From contig CALTVC010000002.1 of assembly GCA_943912855.1 (NCBI GenBank), positions 124,001 through 188,000 on the forward strand: DNA of 64,000 nucleotides, written 5' to 3'. Below are positions 53,135 through 61,896 of the stretch, piece after piece (the first letter of the stretch is position 1; the number at the start of each line of letters is the position of its first letter). A program made the position numbers and the translations under genes. The stretch is from an uncultured Flavobacterium sp. GTDB lineage: Bacteria; Bacteroidota; Bacteroidia; Flavobacteriales; Flavobacteriaceae. The notes under the pieces are model-generated. The model was not told the DNA's origin and searched no databases. It worked only from the letters and a program-made list of their open reading frames with translations.

Positions 53135-53644
53135 TTATACTTTCAGCCTTCCTTCCAGGCTATTGTCGTCTACACTACTGCCTACAAGAGCACCCAAAGC
53201 ATATTTAAGCATGGTAATCATTTTACCACTTTTGGTATCCCAATAATATGCATCGGTTGTAGCTACTTTAATTACTGTGGCATTTGGGTCGTCCTTACCT
53301 TCCTCAAACCAGGTTTTGGCTATAGAAGTCCACACCTCATCTATATGATTTCTGTCGGTATAAATTACCGCTTTCCCATAAACAGATAAGTACTCAAAAT
53401 CGGCGTTATCGGCAAAGATGAGCTGTACATCTTCATCCTGCTTTATTTCCAGATTCTTATTACTGTTCCTTGAACTAAGAAACCACAAGTTACCGTGGTC
53501 ATCTACTTCAAGAACACTCATAGGGCGAACAGGCACCGGTCTTGAAGATAAGTCAGTACAGAACATACATGTTTTAATGTCTTCTGCCATTTCTTTTATT
53601 TTAGCTACTGCTTCAGTGCTAAAAAGGTCTTTATGATTTCCCAT
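53135..53644 (-). CDS. Pyridoxamine 5'-phosphate oxidase-fold protein (general stress type)
   Basis: 169 residues. FMN-binding split-barrel with RPVPVRPMSVLEVDDHGNLWFLS and LIFADNADFEYLSVYGKA; the C-terminal WDTKSGKM is also typical. It is shorter than true PdxH and lacks its C-terminal signature, so a flavin-binding stress protein (GS26-like) is a better name. It lies 10 bases after the STAS-like gene, so the two form a small operon, ended by two stem-loops. Confidence 0.83.
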   Translation of the reverse strand: MGNHKDLFSTEAVAKIKEMAEDIKTCMFCTDLSSRPVPVRPMSVLEVDDHGNLWFLSSRNSNKNLEIKQDEDVQLIFADNADFEYLSVYGKAVIYTDRNHIDEVWTSIAKTWFEEGKDDPNATVIKVATTDAYYWDTKSGKMITMLKYALGALVGSSVDDNSLEGRLKV

Positions 53645-53654
53645 GACTGTAGTT

Positions 53655-54032
53655 TTAAGATTTAATGTCTATACGTTCCGATACCCAACTTACGGCTTCA
53701 TCAAAATGGTTTTTATCAAACCCTCTGAACTCACCCGGCATTACTTTACTAAAGGCACTGGTGAATTTTTGTACCCCTTCAGAATCCGTAACAATAGCGG
53801 CACGATTCCATTTGGTAATGTTTTGTACTCCAAGCAATGCATCCTGAAGCCAGGCACCGGCAGTAAAATCTTTTATAGAAGTATCAAGGTATAACAGATA
53901 ATTCAGTTTATTCTGGTTGTCTACCAGTTCTGCTACCTGCTCTTTTACAATCTCAAAATCGTCTTTGGTAACCTCGCCTTCAGCCCTGAAAGCGACGATA
54001 TTATTTGGCACGTTGTGAATCTGCGTAATCAT
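53655..54032 (-). CDS. STAS/SpoIIAA-like protein
   Basis: 125 residues. SpoIIAA-like fold (PF11964 type): VAFRAEGEVTKDDFEIV start, a YLLYLDTS strand and a GFDKNHFDEAVSWV C-terminal helix. The family may bind lipids or nucleotides; in Bacteroidota it often accompanies stress genes, as here with the flavin protein. A TAACTTTG promoter box is 29 bases upstream. Confidence 0.8.
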   Translation of the reverse strand: MITQIHNVPNNIVAFRAEGEVTKDDFEIVKEQVAELVDNQNKLNYLLYLDTSIKDFTAGAWLQDALLGVQNITKWNRAAIVTDSEGVQKFTSAFSKVMPGEFRGFDKNHFDEAVSWVSERIDIKS

Positions 54033-54061
54033 AACTTTAAGGTTTTTTAATTGTTGTTACC

Positions 54062-54069
54062 CAAAGTTA
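54062..54069 (-). promoter_or_regulatory. -7 promoter box of the STAS-like/flavin operon
   Basis: Minus strand TAACTTTG, full match to TAnnTTTG, 29 bases before the ATG. Confidence 0.5.
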
Positions 54070-54132
54070 CCCCGTAAATCATAGCACGGGTGTTAGCACC
54101 TTACTAATTGACAGCCAAAGAAATGATAAAGT

Positions 54133-54627
54133 TTACAGTGGTTTTTCCATAAGATAATCTTCCATAAGATAGCCGTTACCTATGTCTACATTATCTTCGC
54201 CTTTATTCAGGAAACCTACTTTAAGATAAAAATCATACGCCGGGTTAAAACGATTTACATTAAGTATAATACTGTTATTATCATTCTCTTTAGCAGCATC
54301 TTCTACTAGATTTACAAACGCGCGCCCCACTCCTTTTCCGTGGGTTTGTGGCAATACATATAGTTTATGTATTTTGGTTTTTCCGGGCTCGTTGTTAATC
54401 TCATAAGAACAGAATCCAAACGGTGTGCCGGCTTCATCTTCCACAACATAAAACTGATGCCCCTTTGTAGTCATCTGCTCCTTAATGGCATGCTCACTGT
54501 ACATAAGGTTTATCATATAAGTAAACTGGTCTGCCGTTAGTATGCTACCGTACGTTGCTTCCCACGTAATAATGGCTATTTTGTAAATAAATTCGTAATC
54601 TGCTATTGTAGCTTTTCTTATATTCAT
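54133..54627 (-). CDS. GNAT-family N-acetyltransferase
   Basis: 164 residues. GNAT core: motif A with LYVLPQTHGKGVGRAFV (the Q-x-x-G-x-G/A acetyl-CoA loop, about 92-108), then NVNRFNPAYDFYLKVGF. It transfers an acyl group from acyl-CoA to an amine; substrate unknown. A palindrome 10 bases upstream of the start (54638-54651) may be an operator. Confidence 0.85.
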   Translation of the reverse strand: MNIRKATIADYEFIYKIAIITWEATYGSILTADQFTYMINLMYSEHAIKEQMTTKGHQFYVVEDEAGTPFGFCSYEINNEPGKTKIHKLYVLPQTHGKGVGRAFVNLVEDAAKENDNNSIILNVNRFNPAYDFYLKVGFLNKGEDNVDIGNGYLMEDYLMEKPL

Positions 54628-54637
54628 ATATTGTTGT

Positions 54638-54651
54638 CCAGTATTTACTGG
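54638..54651. promoter_or_regulatory. Palindrome upstream of the GNAT gene
   Basis: CCAGTATTTACTGG: perfect 6-base arms with a 2-base centre, 11 bases upstream of the GNAT start on the minus strand. A possible operator, on position alone. Confidence 0.3.
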
Positions 54652-54767
54652 GGTTTTAGATATTTTACTTCTCGTAAAAGTACGAAATAAAATATTGGCA
54701 CGGATATTGGATTATACTAATCAAACCACTAAAAAACGTTTTTATAGCTACTAATTTTACTTGAATC

Positions 54768-56120
54768 ATGAAAACGAAACTTATAAATACAATATTATTA
54801 GCCTTCCTTAGTGTAGGGAGTCTTTTTGCCCAAAACGTTACAACCGTCAGGGCTAATAGCAGCGACATAAGCGATAACCTTGACCTGCAGGCAGTAGCCT
54901 CTATCTTTGGTGACTCACGAGATCTTGAAGACTTTGAGCGCAGGCTGAACGATCCTGACATGATGATATCTAACCTTGACCTTAATAACGATGGTCGTGT
55001 AGATTATCTTCGTGTTGTAGAACTTGCCGAACAAAATACTCACGTAATAGTATTGCAATCAGTGCTGGGTCCAGACACGTTTCAGGACGTAGCAACTGTA
55101 GAAGTAGAACGCGACAGGCAAAACAATGTTACCGTTCAGGTAGTGGGCGATCCATACATATATGGTCCAAGTTATATTTACCAACCTGTATATGTTACAA
55201 GGCCGGTATTGTTCGGATTGTTTTGGGGAAGTAACTACAGGCCTTACTATTCACCTTGGTATTGGGACTACTATCCTACTTATTACAACTATTGGGCTCC
55301 TTGTGCACCATACAGATATCATAATCATGTAAATGTGTACATTAACTACAGGAATACATATACTTATGTAAATGTAAGGCACAGTAACAGGGCAATGTCA
55401 TTATATACTCCGAGGAGAAGCAACGCTTACGAACGCGAAAACCCTAACCGCTCATTTGCCGTAAGGAACAATAACGTACGTAATCACTATGAACTACAAC
55501 AGACCCGAGGCAGTGTAGCTCCCGGTGGTCGTTCTAATAATACGCGTAACTACAATGCCAACGCCTCTACACGCAATGCACTAAATAATGGTAATAACAA
55601 CAGTGGCGGACGTACTTTTAGTAACGGAGGAGGAAGAGAAAATGGCACACGTGCCGTAAACCAAAGCGGTACAAGAACATTCAATCAAAATGGTACCCGT
55701 GATAACTCTTCATCAATACCTACGAGAAGTTTTAATAACGCGTCAGCTCCAACAAGAAGTTTTAGTAGTGGTAATGATAACAATGCTGTATCTGCTCCTA
55801 CAAGAAGCTATAGTGCTCCAAGAACAGATAACAGCCAAAACAATAGCGCTGTTAGGGCTAATAGCGGAACAGTACGCAGTAATCCTTCTTCAATACAGTA
55901 TCAGCCACAACAGTCTACAAGGACTTTTGATAACAGTGCCGTAAGACAAAACAGCGCGCCAAGGACCTTTAATAATAATCCTGCACCTGTACGTAGTGCT
56001 GCACCGGCAGTACAAAGTGCTCCTGCGGTACGTAGTATGCCTGCGCAATCGGCTCCGGTAAGGCAAACTCCCGCACAGATGGAGCAAAGAAGTAACAATG
56101 GTGGCGGAAGAAGAGGATAA
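54768..56120 (+). CDS. Secreted low-complexity protein, EF-hand-like loop, Tyr/Trp-rich and Asn/Arg/Ser-rich regions
   Basis: 450 residues, signal peptide 1-21 (ending FAQ). The region from about 25 to 120 is ordered: an acidic helix, then DLNNDGRVD (71-79), a calcium-loop-like DxNxDGxxD motif, and a beta part. Residues 125-190 are strikingly rich in Tyr and Trp (WYWDYYPTYYNYW). From about 215 the protein is Asn/Ser/Arg/Gln-rich with repeated PTRSF, RTF and SAPVR units, ending GGGRRG. I do not recognise a family. Its make-up suggests a secreted or surface structural protein. The terminator follows directly. Confidence 0.75.
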   Translation: MKTKLINTILLAFLSVGSLFAQNVTTVRANSSDISDNLDLQAVASIFGDSRDLEDFERRLNDPDMMISNLDLNNDGRVDYLRVVELAEQNTHVIVLQSVLGPDTFQDVATVEVERDRQNNVTVQVVGDPYIYGPSYIYQPVYVTRPVLFGLFWGSNYRPYYSPWYWDYYPTYYNYWAPCAPYRYHNHVNVYINYRNTYTYVNVRHSNRAMSLYTPRRSNAYERENPNRSFAVRNNNVRNHYELQQTRGSVAPGGRSNNTRNYNANASTRNALNNGNNNSGGRTFSNGGGRENGTRAVNQSGTRTFNQNGTRDNSSSIPTRSFNNASAPTRSFSSGNDNNAVSAPTRSYSAPRTDNSQNNSAVRANSGTVRSNPSSIQYQPQQSTRTFDNSAVRQNSAPRTFNNNPAPVRSAAPAVQSAPAVRSMPAQSAPVRQTPAQMEQRSNNGGGRRG

Positions 56121-56162
56121 TATTATAAAGTTTGTTTTAGATAATAATAATTTCTACAAAGA

Positions 56163-56190
56163 AAATAGCCGGCTCATTAGCCGGCTATTT
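56163..56190. terminator. Bidirectional terminator before xylA
   Basis: Perfect 12-base arms (56163-56174 and 56179-56190), AAATAGCCGGCT and its complement, loop CATT, T/A-rich flanks. Confidence 0.85.
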
Positions 56191-56211
56191 CTATATTAGA
56201 GCATATTGACA

Positions 56212-57534
56212 TTAGTATGCATTTGCAATAATTTGCTCATATAGTTCCTGCCTGCCACTTATTTGTTCTGGTTCACCATTTTTACGGGCATAGGCATTAA
56301 GGTCTTCCATTGTAAGGTTACCTTTTTCAAACGCTGATCCAGTGCCACTGTCAAAAGAAGCGTAACGCTCCTTACGCAAATCAGTATAATTTGTATTTTT
56401 AAGGATGTATTCGGCAGTTATAAGACCACGTGCAAAAACATCCATACCGCTAATGTGGGCTATGAACTTATCCTCAAGATCAGTTGAGTTACGGCGTACT
56501 TTAGCGTCAAAGTTAATACCGCCACCTTGTAATCCACCCGCCTGAAGAAATACCAGCATAGCCTGTGTAACCTCATAAATATCTATAGGAAACTGGTCTG
56601 TATCCCAACCGTTTTGGTAATCACCGCGGTTGGCATCAAGGCTGCCCAACATACCTGCGTTAGCGGCAATTTGCATTTCGTGCTCAAAGGTATGTCCGGC
56701 AAGTGTGGCATGGTTTACTTCAAGGTTTAGTTTAAAATCATTCTGAAGGCCATACTTGTTAAGGAAACCAATACAGGTTGCAGCGTCAAAATCGTATTGA
56801 TGCTTCATAGGCTCCATAGGCTTTGGCTCTATAAGGAAATTACCTGTAAAACCCTGTTTGCGTGCATAATCCCTGCAAATGATGAGGAATTGTGCCAAAT
56901 GATCCTGCTCACGCTGAATATCAGTATTCAGTAGGCTCATATAACCTTCCCTTCCTCCCCAGAAAACATAATTTTCGCCTCCAAGCGCTATAGTAGCATC
57001 TATGGCTATTTTCGCTTGGGCAGCAGCATACGCCACTACATCAAAATTAGGGTTTGTAGATGCGCCGTTCATATAGCGTTTGTTACTAAACAGGTTGCTG
57101 GTACCCCAAAGAAGTTTAATACCCGTTTCGTCTTGTTTTTCTTTGGCATACGCTACAACTGTTCTTACACGCTCTTCAAATTCGGCAAGTGTTGAAGCCT
57201 CATCCACCAAGTCCACATCATGAAAACAATAGTACGGTATGCCCAGTTTTTCCATAAATTCGAAGCCGGCATCAAGCTTATCTTTAGCTCGGGCTACAGC
57301 ATCTTCATTACTGTCCCATGCGTGCTTTTCAGTACCCGGACCAAAAGGGTCATTACCTGTGTTACATAGTGTATGCCACCATGCCATTGCAAATTTAAAG
57401 TGTTCTTTCAGGGTTTTACCCGCTACCACTCGGTTTTCATCATACCATTTAAAAGCAAGTGGATTATTACTCTCTCTACCTTCAAATTGTATTTTGTCTA
57501 CGGTTTTAAAGTAGGCTTGTTTTGTTGAACTCAT
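56212..57534 (-). CDS. xylA: Xylose isomerase
   Basis: 440 residues from ATG 57534, the same length as the E. coli enzyme. Catalytic His in CFHDVD, the metal-binding Glu/Asp set in GGENYVFWGGREGY, LIEPKPMEPMKHQYD, and LEVNHATLAGH, plus SLDANRGD. It interconverts D-xylose and D-xylulose in the cytosol. Its start lies 29 bases inside the 3' end of xylB, so translation is coupled. An earlier in-frame ATG would give a nonsense-like N-terminus. Confidence 0.95.
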   Translation of the reverse strand: MSSTKQAYFKTVDKIQFEGRESNNPLAFKWYDENRVVAGKTLKEHFKFAMAWWHTLCNTGNDPFGPGTEKHAWDSNEDAVARAKDKLDAGFEFMEKLGIPYYCFHDVDLVDEASTLAEFEERVRTVVAYAKEKQDETGIKLLWGTSNLFSNKRYMNGASTNPNFDVVAYAAAQAKIAIDATIALGGENYVFWGGREGYMSLLNTDIQREQDHLAQFLIICRDYARKQGFTGNFLIEPKPMEPMKHQYDFDAATCIGFLNKYGLQNDFKLNLEVNHATLAGHTFEHEMQIAANAGMLGSLDANRGDYQNGWDTDQFPIDIYEVTQAMLVFLQAGGLQGGGINFDAKVRRNSTDLEDKFIAHISGMDVFARGLITAEYILKNTNYTDLRKERYASFDSGTGSAFEKGNLTMEDLNAYARKNGEPEQISGRQELYEQIIANAY

Positions 57535-59032
57535 TTTGTTTATTTTCAATATTAATGTTCTCTTTCCACTCCTGATAGATGTCTGCATACACACCCGATA
57601 AATGTGTTGTAGGCTCAATGCGCTCCAGGCATTGCAATCCGTAAAATGCTTCATCAAGATTTTTATAAAATTCGGCACCATAAGCTGCACCCCTTGCCGC
57701 ACCATCGGCACCGGCTGTGTTATACAGTTCTACCGTAGTTTGGGTAGTATTGGCAAATATTTCCCTGAATACAGGGCTGAGAAACAGGTTTGCCATACCG
57801 GCACGCACCACAGTTCCGCCGGCACCAATGCCTTTCATTATGTCAAAGCCATAATTCATGGCAAAGACAATGCTTTCGCACGCAGCACGTACAAGTTCGG
57901 GCGACTGGTGTATGGTGAAACTAAGATTTTGTATTCCTGAAAATGCAGGTTTGTTATTAAAGATGCGCTCTACCCCATTTCCGAAAGGATAAAATCGTAA
58001 CCCTTTACTGCCCGGTTCCGATTTCAAGGCTTCGGCATTCAGCATATTGTAAGAAACAAGTTCGTTAGCGCCCAGCGACATCATTTTTCGTAGCCAACTG
58101 TACAAAATACCTGAACCGTTTATGCAAAGTAATACCCCATTTCGTTTAGCTACTGCCTCATTGTTAACGTGTAAAAAGGTGTTTACCCTGTTATTAAGGT
58201 CGTATGCATCCTTATCTGTTACAGAATATATTACTGCAGATGTACCTGCGGTGGTGGCTATTTCTCCAGGCTTCAGTACATTTAATGATAAGGCGTTATT
58301 AGGTTGGTCGCCTGCCCTGTAGGTAATTTTTACATCAGGGTTTAAACCAAGCTCGTATGCCACATCTGGATGTATTGTAGCCTGGTGACCAAAAGTGGGG
58401 ACAATTTCCGGTATCAAAGACAAAGGCAAATCAAAGGCTTCCAGTATTTCCGTGGCAAGTCTACCTTCTTTAAAGTTCCATAGCGCCGCTTCAGAAAGAC
58501 CCGAAGCAGTAGTTTGTGCCCTACCCGAAAGCTTTGCCGCAATAAAGTCGCCTGGAAGCATCATATAAACCGCTTTTGAAAACAATTCAGGTTCATGTTC
58601 CTGTACCCATTTAAGTTTAGATACGGTAAAATTGCTGGGGCTGCCCAGTATTTGCTGTTGGCAAACATCAGCTCCTATCCTATTATAGAAGCTTTCGCCT
58701 ATTTCAGCGGCACGGCTGTCGCACCATATTATTGACGGACGTATAGGATTAAGTGCTGCATCTGTAAGCACTAAACCGTGCATTTGATACGCTATGCCTA
58801 TCCCTGCTATACGTGATATATTTATGCCATGACCTACACTTAACGTGCGTAATCCTGATTTTACGTGTTGCCACCACAGGTTAGGGTCTTGCTCGGCCCA
58901 ACCTATATTTTTGGCCAGAAAACCCATCTCGTTTTCAGGTACACTAACAGATGCGAGTGTATGTCCTTTATCGGCATCGAAAACTGAAAGTTTAACAGAG
59001 GAGCTTCCTAAATCTATCCCTAAAAAAAGCAT
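57506..59032 (-). CDS. xylB: Xylulokinase
   Basis: 508 residues. FGGY-kinase pieces: IDLGSSSVKLSVFD start (P-loop-like), GIAYQMHGLVL, and late GAGGTVVRAGMANLFLSPVFREIFAN and NTAGADGAARGAAYGA. The catalytic Asp sits in the YRAGDQPNNALS segment. It phosphorylates D-xylulose. It precedes xylA in the same unit; no xylose transporter or XylR is visible in the window. Confidence 0.92.
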   Translation of the reverse strand: MLFLGIDLGSSSVKLSVFDADKGHTLASVSVPENEMGFLAKNIGWAEQDPNLWWQHVKSGLRTLSVGHGINISRIAGIGIAYQMHGLVLTDAALNPIRPSIIWCDSRAAEIGESFYNRIGADVCQQQILGSPSNFTVSKLKWVQEHEPELFSKAVYMMLPGDFIAAKLSGRAQTTASGLSEAALWNFKEGRLATEILEAFDLPLSLIPEIVPTFGHQATIHPDVAYELGLNPDVKITYRAGDQPNNALSLNVLKPGEIATTAGTSAVIYSVTDKDAYDLNNRVNTFLHVNNEAVAKRNGVLLCINGSGILYSWLRKMMSLGANELVSYNMLNAEALKSEPGSKGLRFYPFGNGVERIFNNKPAFSGIQNLSFTIHQSPELVRAACESIVFAMNYGFDIMKGIGAGGTVVRAGMANLFLSPVFREIFANTTQTTVELYNTAGADGAARGAAYGAEFYKNLDEAFYGLQCLERIEPTTHLSGVYADIYQEWKENINIENKQNEFNKTSLL

Positions 59033-59202
59033 TGGCTGGTAAGTATTAAGTGAATATCTTTATTTTTTTAAAAAAACTTATGGTTAATTTGACTACAAGT
59101 TTAAAAATATATTTTTTATCTCCCAAAAGATTTTTCACTTATTCTAAAAAATTAAGTGGCAATCATTTACAACCTTCTATCAAATGAGCATATAAAAACA
59201 AA

Positions 59203-59240
59203 AAGCGGTTGTATAGCCTATAAATGCCATACAACCGCTT
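59203..59240 (-). terminator. Terminator of the GH127 gene
   Basis: Perfect 12-base arms (59203-59214 and 59229-59240) with a 14-base loop; T-rich on the minus strand. The remaining gap (59033-59202) holds the xylB promoter region, with a weak CACTTA/TAAGTG inverted pair (59136-59158). Confidence 0.8.
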
Positions 59241-59271
59241 GAGGTTATAAAATTGAATTGTTCTGCCGCTG

Positions 59272-61638
59272 TTACTTATACTCCTGGCTTAGCAATCGCA
59301 CTTCTATTATTTTTGAAGTAATTGACTTTTCTGATGCTATAAATTTTACGGTAAACGTATCTTTTTCTTTAACACTGTCAGGAATTGGTAACAAAAGGTA
59401 TTGCGGGGAAGTACCCAATGTACCATCTAGCACACGCGATACCAACTTAGTACCATTAACCTCAACATTTAACGTTCTACCTTTATCTGCATCAAAGTAA
59501 GACACAAGAAGGTATTTGCCCTTTTTTGATTTATTTGTTATCCGGTAACTGAACCACCCGCGGGCATCCCTAAAATGACGGTCTTCCATATAGCCCACAT
59601 AAGCATCCTTCAATTCAACAAAATGGTCAGATTCAGGTTGTTGTTCACCTAAGGTAATCTTATCAACCGTAATACTGTTAAGTCTGCGTTCTTGCTCTTC
59701 CTCTTTTGCTTTTTTCTGCTGAAGCATAACTACTTTATCAGCGTCTGCCTGAGGCCAGTACATAATGTAACGCTCGCCCTGTATTTCATAAAATGGTTTT
59801 AGCGTAAAACCATTTCCATACTGCTCTTTAGGATATAAACCATTCACTTTAAAGTTAAGCTGTTTTTCATCCTGGGCTGTAACGTGCTCAAGTACAGATG
59901 CACCATCTCCTACCAAAACCGGCATATTATTTAACGGTATTTGCGGGCCGTGCGCTATGTGTCCGCCACGGCTATCATCGGCAAAAAGTCCGTCCTGGTT
60001 AGCTGAACCATAATCCGCAGCGAGCACAACAGGTCCGTATTTAAACGCATAATAATCTGATTTATCAGGAAGTTGCTCTGTAGCAAGATGCATAGGTAAC
60101 TGAAGTAGTACAACATCTCCTTTTTTCCATTTTCTGTCTATGGTAAAATAACCCGAAGCATCGGCATTAACAGCATATTCTTTTCCGTTTAGCCATATTT
60201 TTACTTTAGACTTATCTGTCCATTCGGGGCAACGCAGCTTTAATGCAAACTGTGTTTTACGCTTTGGATTTATAATCAATTTAGTTACATGCTCCTGCGG
60301 GAAATTATTTTCCTGTATAATTTCAACCTTCTTATCTGCCCAGTTAACTTTAGATGGTATGAACAGGTTGACATAGAAATCATTGGCCGTGTGGGCGTAA
60401 ATCATTTCGCCATACTTCGCATGGTTTTCCATACCGGAACCTACACAACACCAAAAACTGGTTTCAGGCTGAGAATATACCCTATAATGCCCTGGGCGTA
60501 TGGGAGTAAAATATACAAAACCACCTTTTTCGCTGTGCTGTGAAGATAAGATATGGTTATACAAAGCCTTTTCATAATAATCCATATACGATGCCTGAGG
60601 TTCAGTTGCATATAACTCTTTGGTTAACTTCAGCATATTGTAGGTATTACAGGTTTCAGGGCCTTCTACGCTCTTAACCATGCTACTAAAATCATTAACA
60701 GGATTAAAGTGTTCGCTAACACTATTGCCTCCTATGGCTATAGACCTTTTTTCGGTAACGTTATGCCAAAAGAAATCAGCAGCATCACTCCATTGCTTAT
60801 TATTATCAAGGTCAGCTACACGTTTAAAACCGATAACTTTAGGTATCTGGGTATTTGCGTGTATACCTGTTAGTTTATCTTCTTGTTTTAACAGCGGATC
60901 TAAAATAATTTTGTGCGAGAATCTCTTAGCAAGTTCCAGGTATTTTTTATCTCCTGTAATCTGGTACACATCGGCAAAAACTTCGTTAAGTCCACCGTGC
61001 TCACTAACAAGCATTTCCTGAATTTGTGCATCAGATAATTTACTAGTAATATCTAACATCCAATCTGTTAACTTAACAAGCATTTGCTTAGCCTTTTCGT
61101 TATGTGCATACCAGTAGGCATCTCTTAGACCGGCGTAAGTTTTATGGATATTATATAATGGTACCCACCTGTCGTTAAGCCCGAAAAGCCCAGCCCTTAT
61201 GTTACCTTGGGCTATTTCATTCCAGATTACTTTACCGTTAGGTACCCCCGAAATATAACCGTTTCCACTTGCTTTCTGGCAACGCTCCAGCTCGTTTACC
61301 ATATATTCTAAACGGGAAAGGATTTCTTTGTCTGACGTAGAAGCATACATAAGGGCTAAAGCTGTTACGTAATGCCCTCCTATATGGCCGTCTAATCCGG
61401 TGTTTTCCCAGTTAGGATAATTGTCTGCCTTAGCAGGCAAACCTGCTTCTTTTAAATAAGGTGCAAGTAATCTGTCGGGGTTTATTTTTAAAAGGTATTC
61501 TTTATCTTTTTGCATGGCGTGCAAAAACGGACTCTCCTGCAATGTTACCTCATTTAAACCAAAATAGGCTACTTTTTGTGGCGACTGTGCATACGAAGCA
61601 CAAGATATTGCAAGGAGAAAAATCGTCTTTTTAAACAT
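59272..61638 (-). CDS. Glycoside hydrolase family 127 (beta-L-arabinofuranosidase-like), secreted
   Basis: 788 residues, signal peptide 1-17 (ending SYAQ). GH127 (alpha/alpha)6-barrel, with active-site ETC (E328, C330) and the adjacent Cys pair C397-C398 in WCCVGSGMENH, as in HypBA1, where a Zn-bound Cys is the nucleophile. C-terminal beta domains (about 450-640) and an extra C-terminal DUF6805-type domain (about 660-785) follow. It likely removes arabinofuranosyl units from plant glycans. It lies upstream of xylBA on the same strand, separated by a terminator. Confidence 0.88.
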   Translation of the reverse strand: MFKKTIFLLAISCASYAQSPQKVAYFGLNEVTLQESPFLHAMQKDKEYLLKINPDRLLAPYLKEAGLPAKADNYPNWENTGLDGHIGGHYVTALALMYASTSDKEILSRLEYMVNELERCQKASGNGYISGVPNGKVIWNEIAQGNIRAGLFGLNDRWVPLYNIHKTYAGLRDAYWYAHNEKAKQMLVKLTDWMLDITSKLSDAQIQEMLVSEHGGLNEVFADVYQITGDKKYLELAKRFSHKIILDPLLKQEDKLTGIHANTQIPKVIGFKRVADLDNNKQWSDAADFFWHNVTEKRSIAIGGNSVSEHFNPVNDFSSMVKSVEGPETCNTYNMLKLTKELYATEPQASYMDYYEKALYNHILSSQHSEKGGFVYFTPIRPGHYRVYSQPETSFWCCVGSGMENHAKYGEMIYAHTANDFYVNLFIPSKVNWADKKVEIIQENNFPQEHVTKLIINPKRKTQFALKLRCPEWTDKSKVKIWLNGKEYAVNADASGYFTIDRKWKKGDVVLLQLPMHLATEQLPDKSDYYAFKYGPVVLAADYGSANQDGLFADDSRGGHIAHGPQIPLNNMPVLVGDGASVLEHVTAQDEKQLNFKVNGLYPKEQYGNGFTLKPFYEIQGERYIMYWPQADADKVVMLQQKKAKEEEQERRLNSITVDKITLGEQQPESDHFVELKDAYVGYMEDRHFRDARGWFSYRITNKSKKGKYLLVSYFDADKGRTLNVEVNGTKLVSRVLDGTLGTSPQYLLLPIPDSVKEKDTFTVKFIASEKSITSKIIEVRLLSQEYK

Positions 61639-61819
61639 ATACTATTTCATTGGTTACCGTAAGCAATAAAAGTAGTAATATTTATCAGAACTGACGAAAA
61701 AACAAGGACTTGGGTCTGTTCCAACTACACCTAGAGAGCTACAAATACAACACAAAAACCATTAAAAACTCATTTAATTTAAATTTTTAAAACCAAAACA
61801 ACCATTTCATTGAATTAAA

Positions 61820-61842
61820 ATAAATGTAAATATCACATTTAT
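61820..61842. repeat. Small inverted repeat in the kinase-GH127 gap
   Basis: Perfect 8-base arms (61820-61827 and 61835-61842), AT-rich, with a 7-base loop. A GCATTAATGC palindrome is at 61853-61862. The 258-base gap holds the GH127 promoter region and otherwise shows nothing clear. Confidence 0.3.
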
Positions 61843-61896
61843 AAAATTATCCGCATTAATGCTAAAAGTTACATTTCTACGTTTTTTGTAATCTGA

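Noticed and set aside
57534..57711. In-frame upstream extension of xylA
   Set aside because: The extra residues do not match the family and run back into the xylB coding region; ATG 57534 gives the normal 440-residue enzyme.
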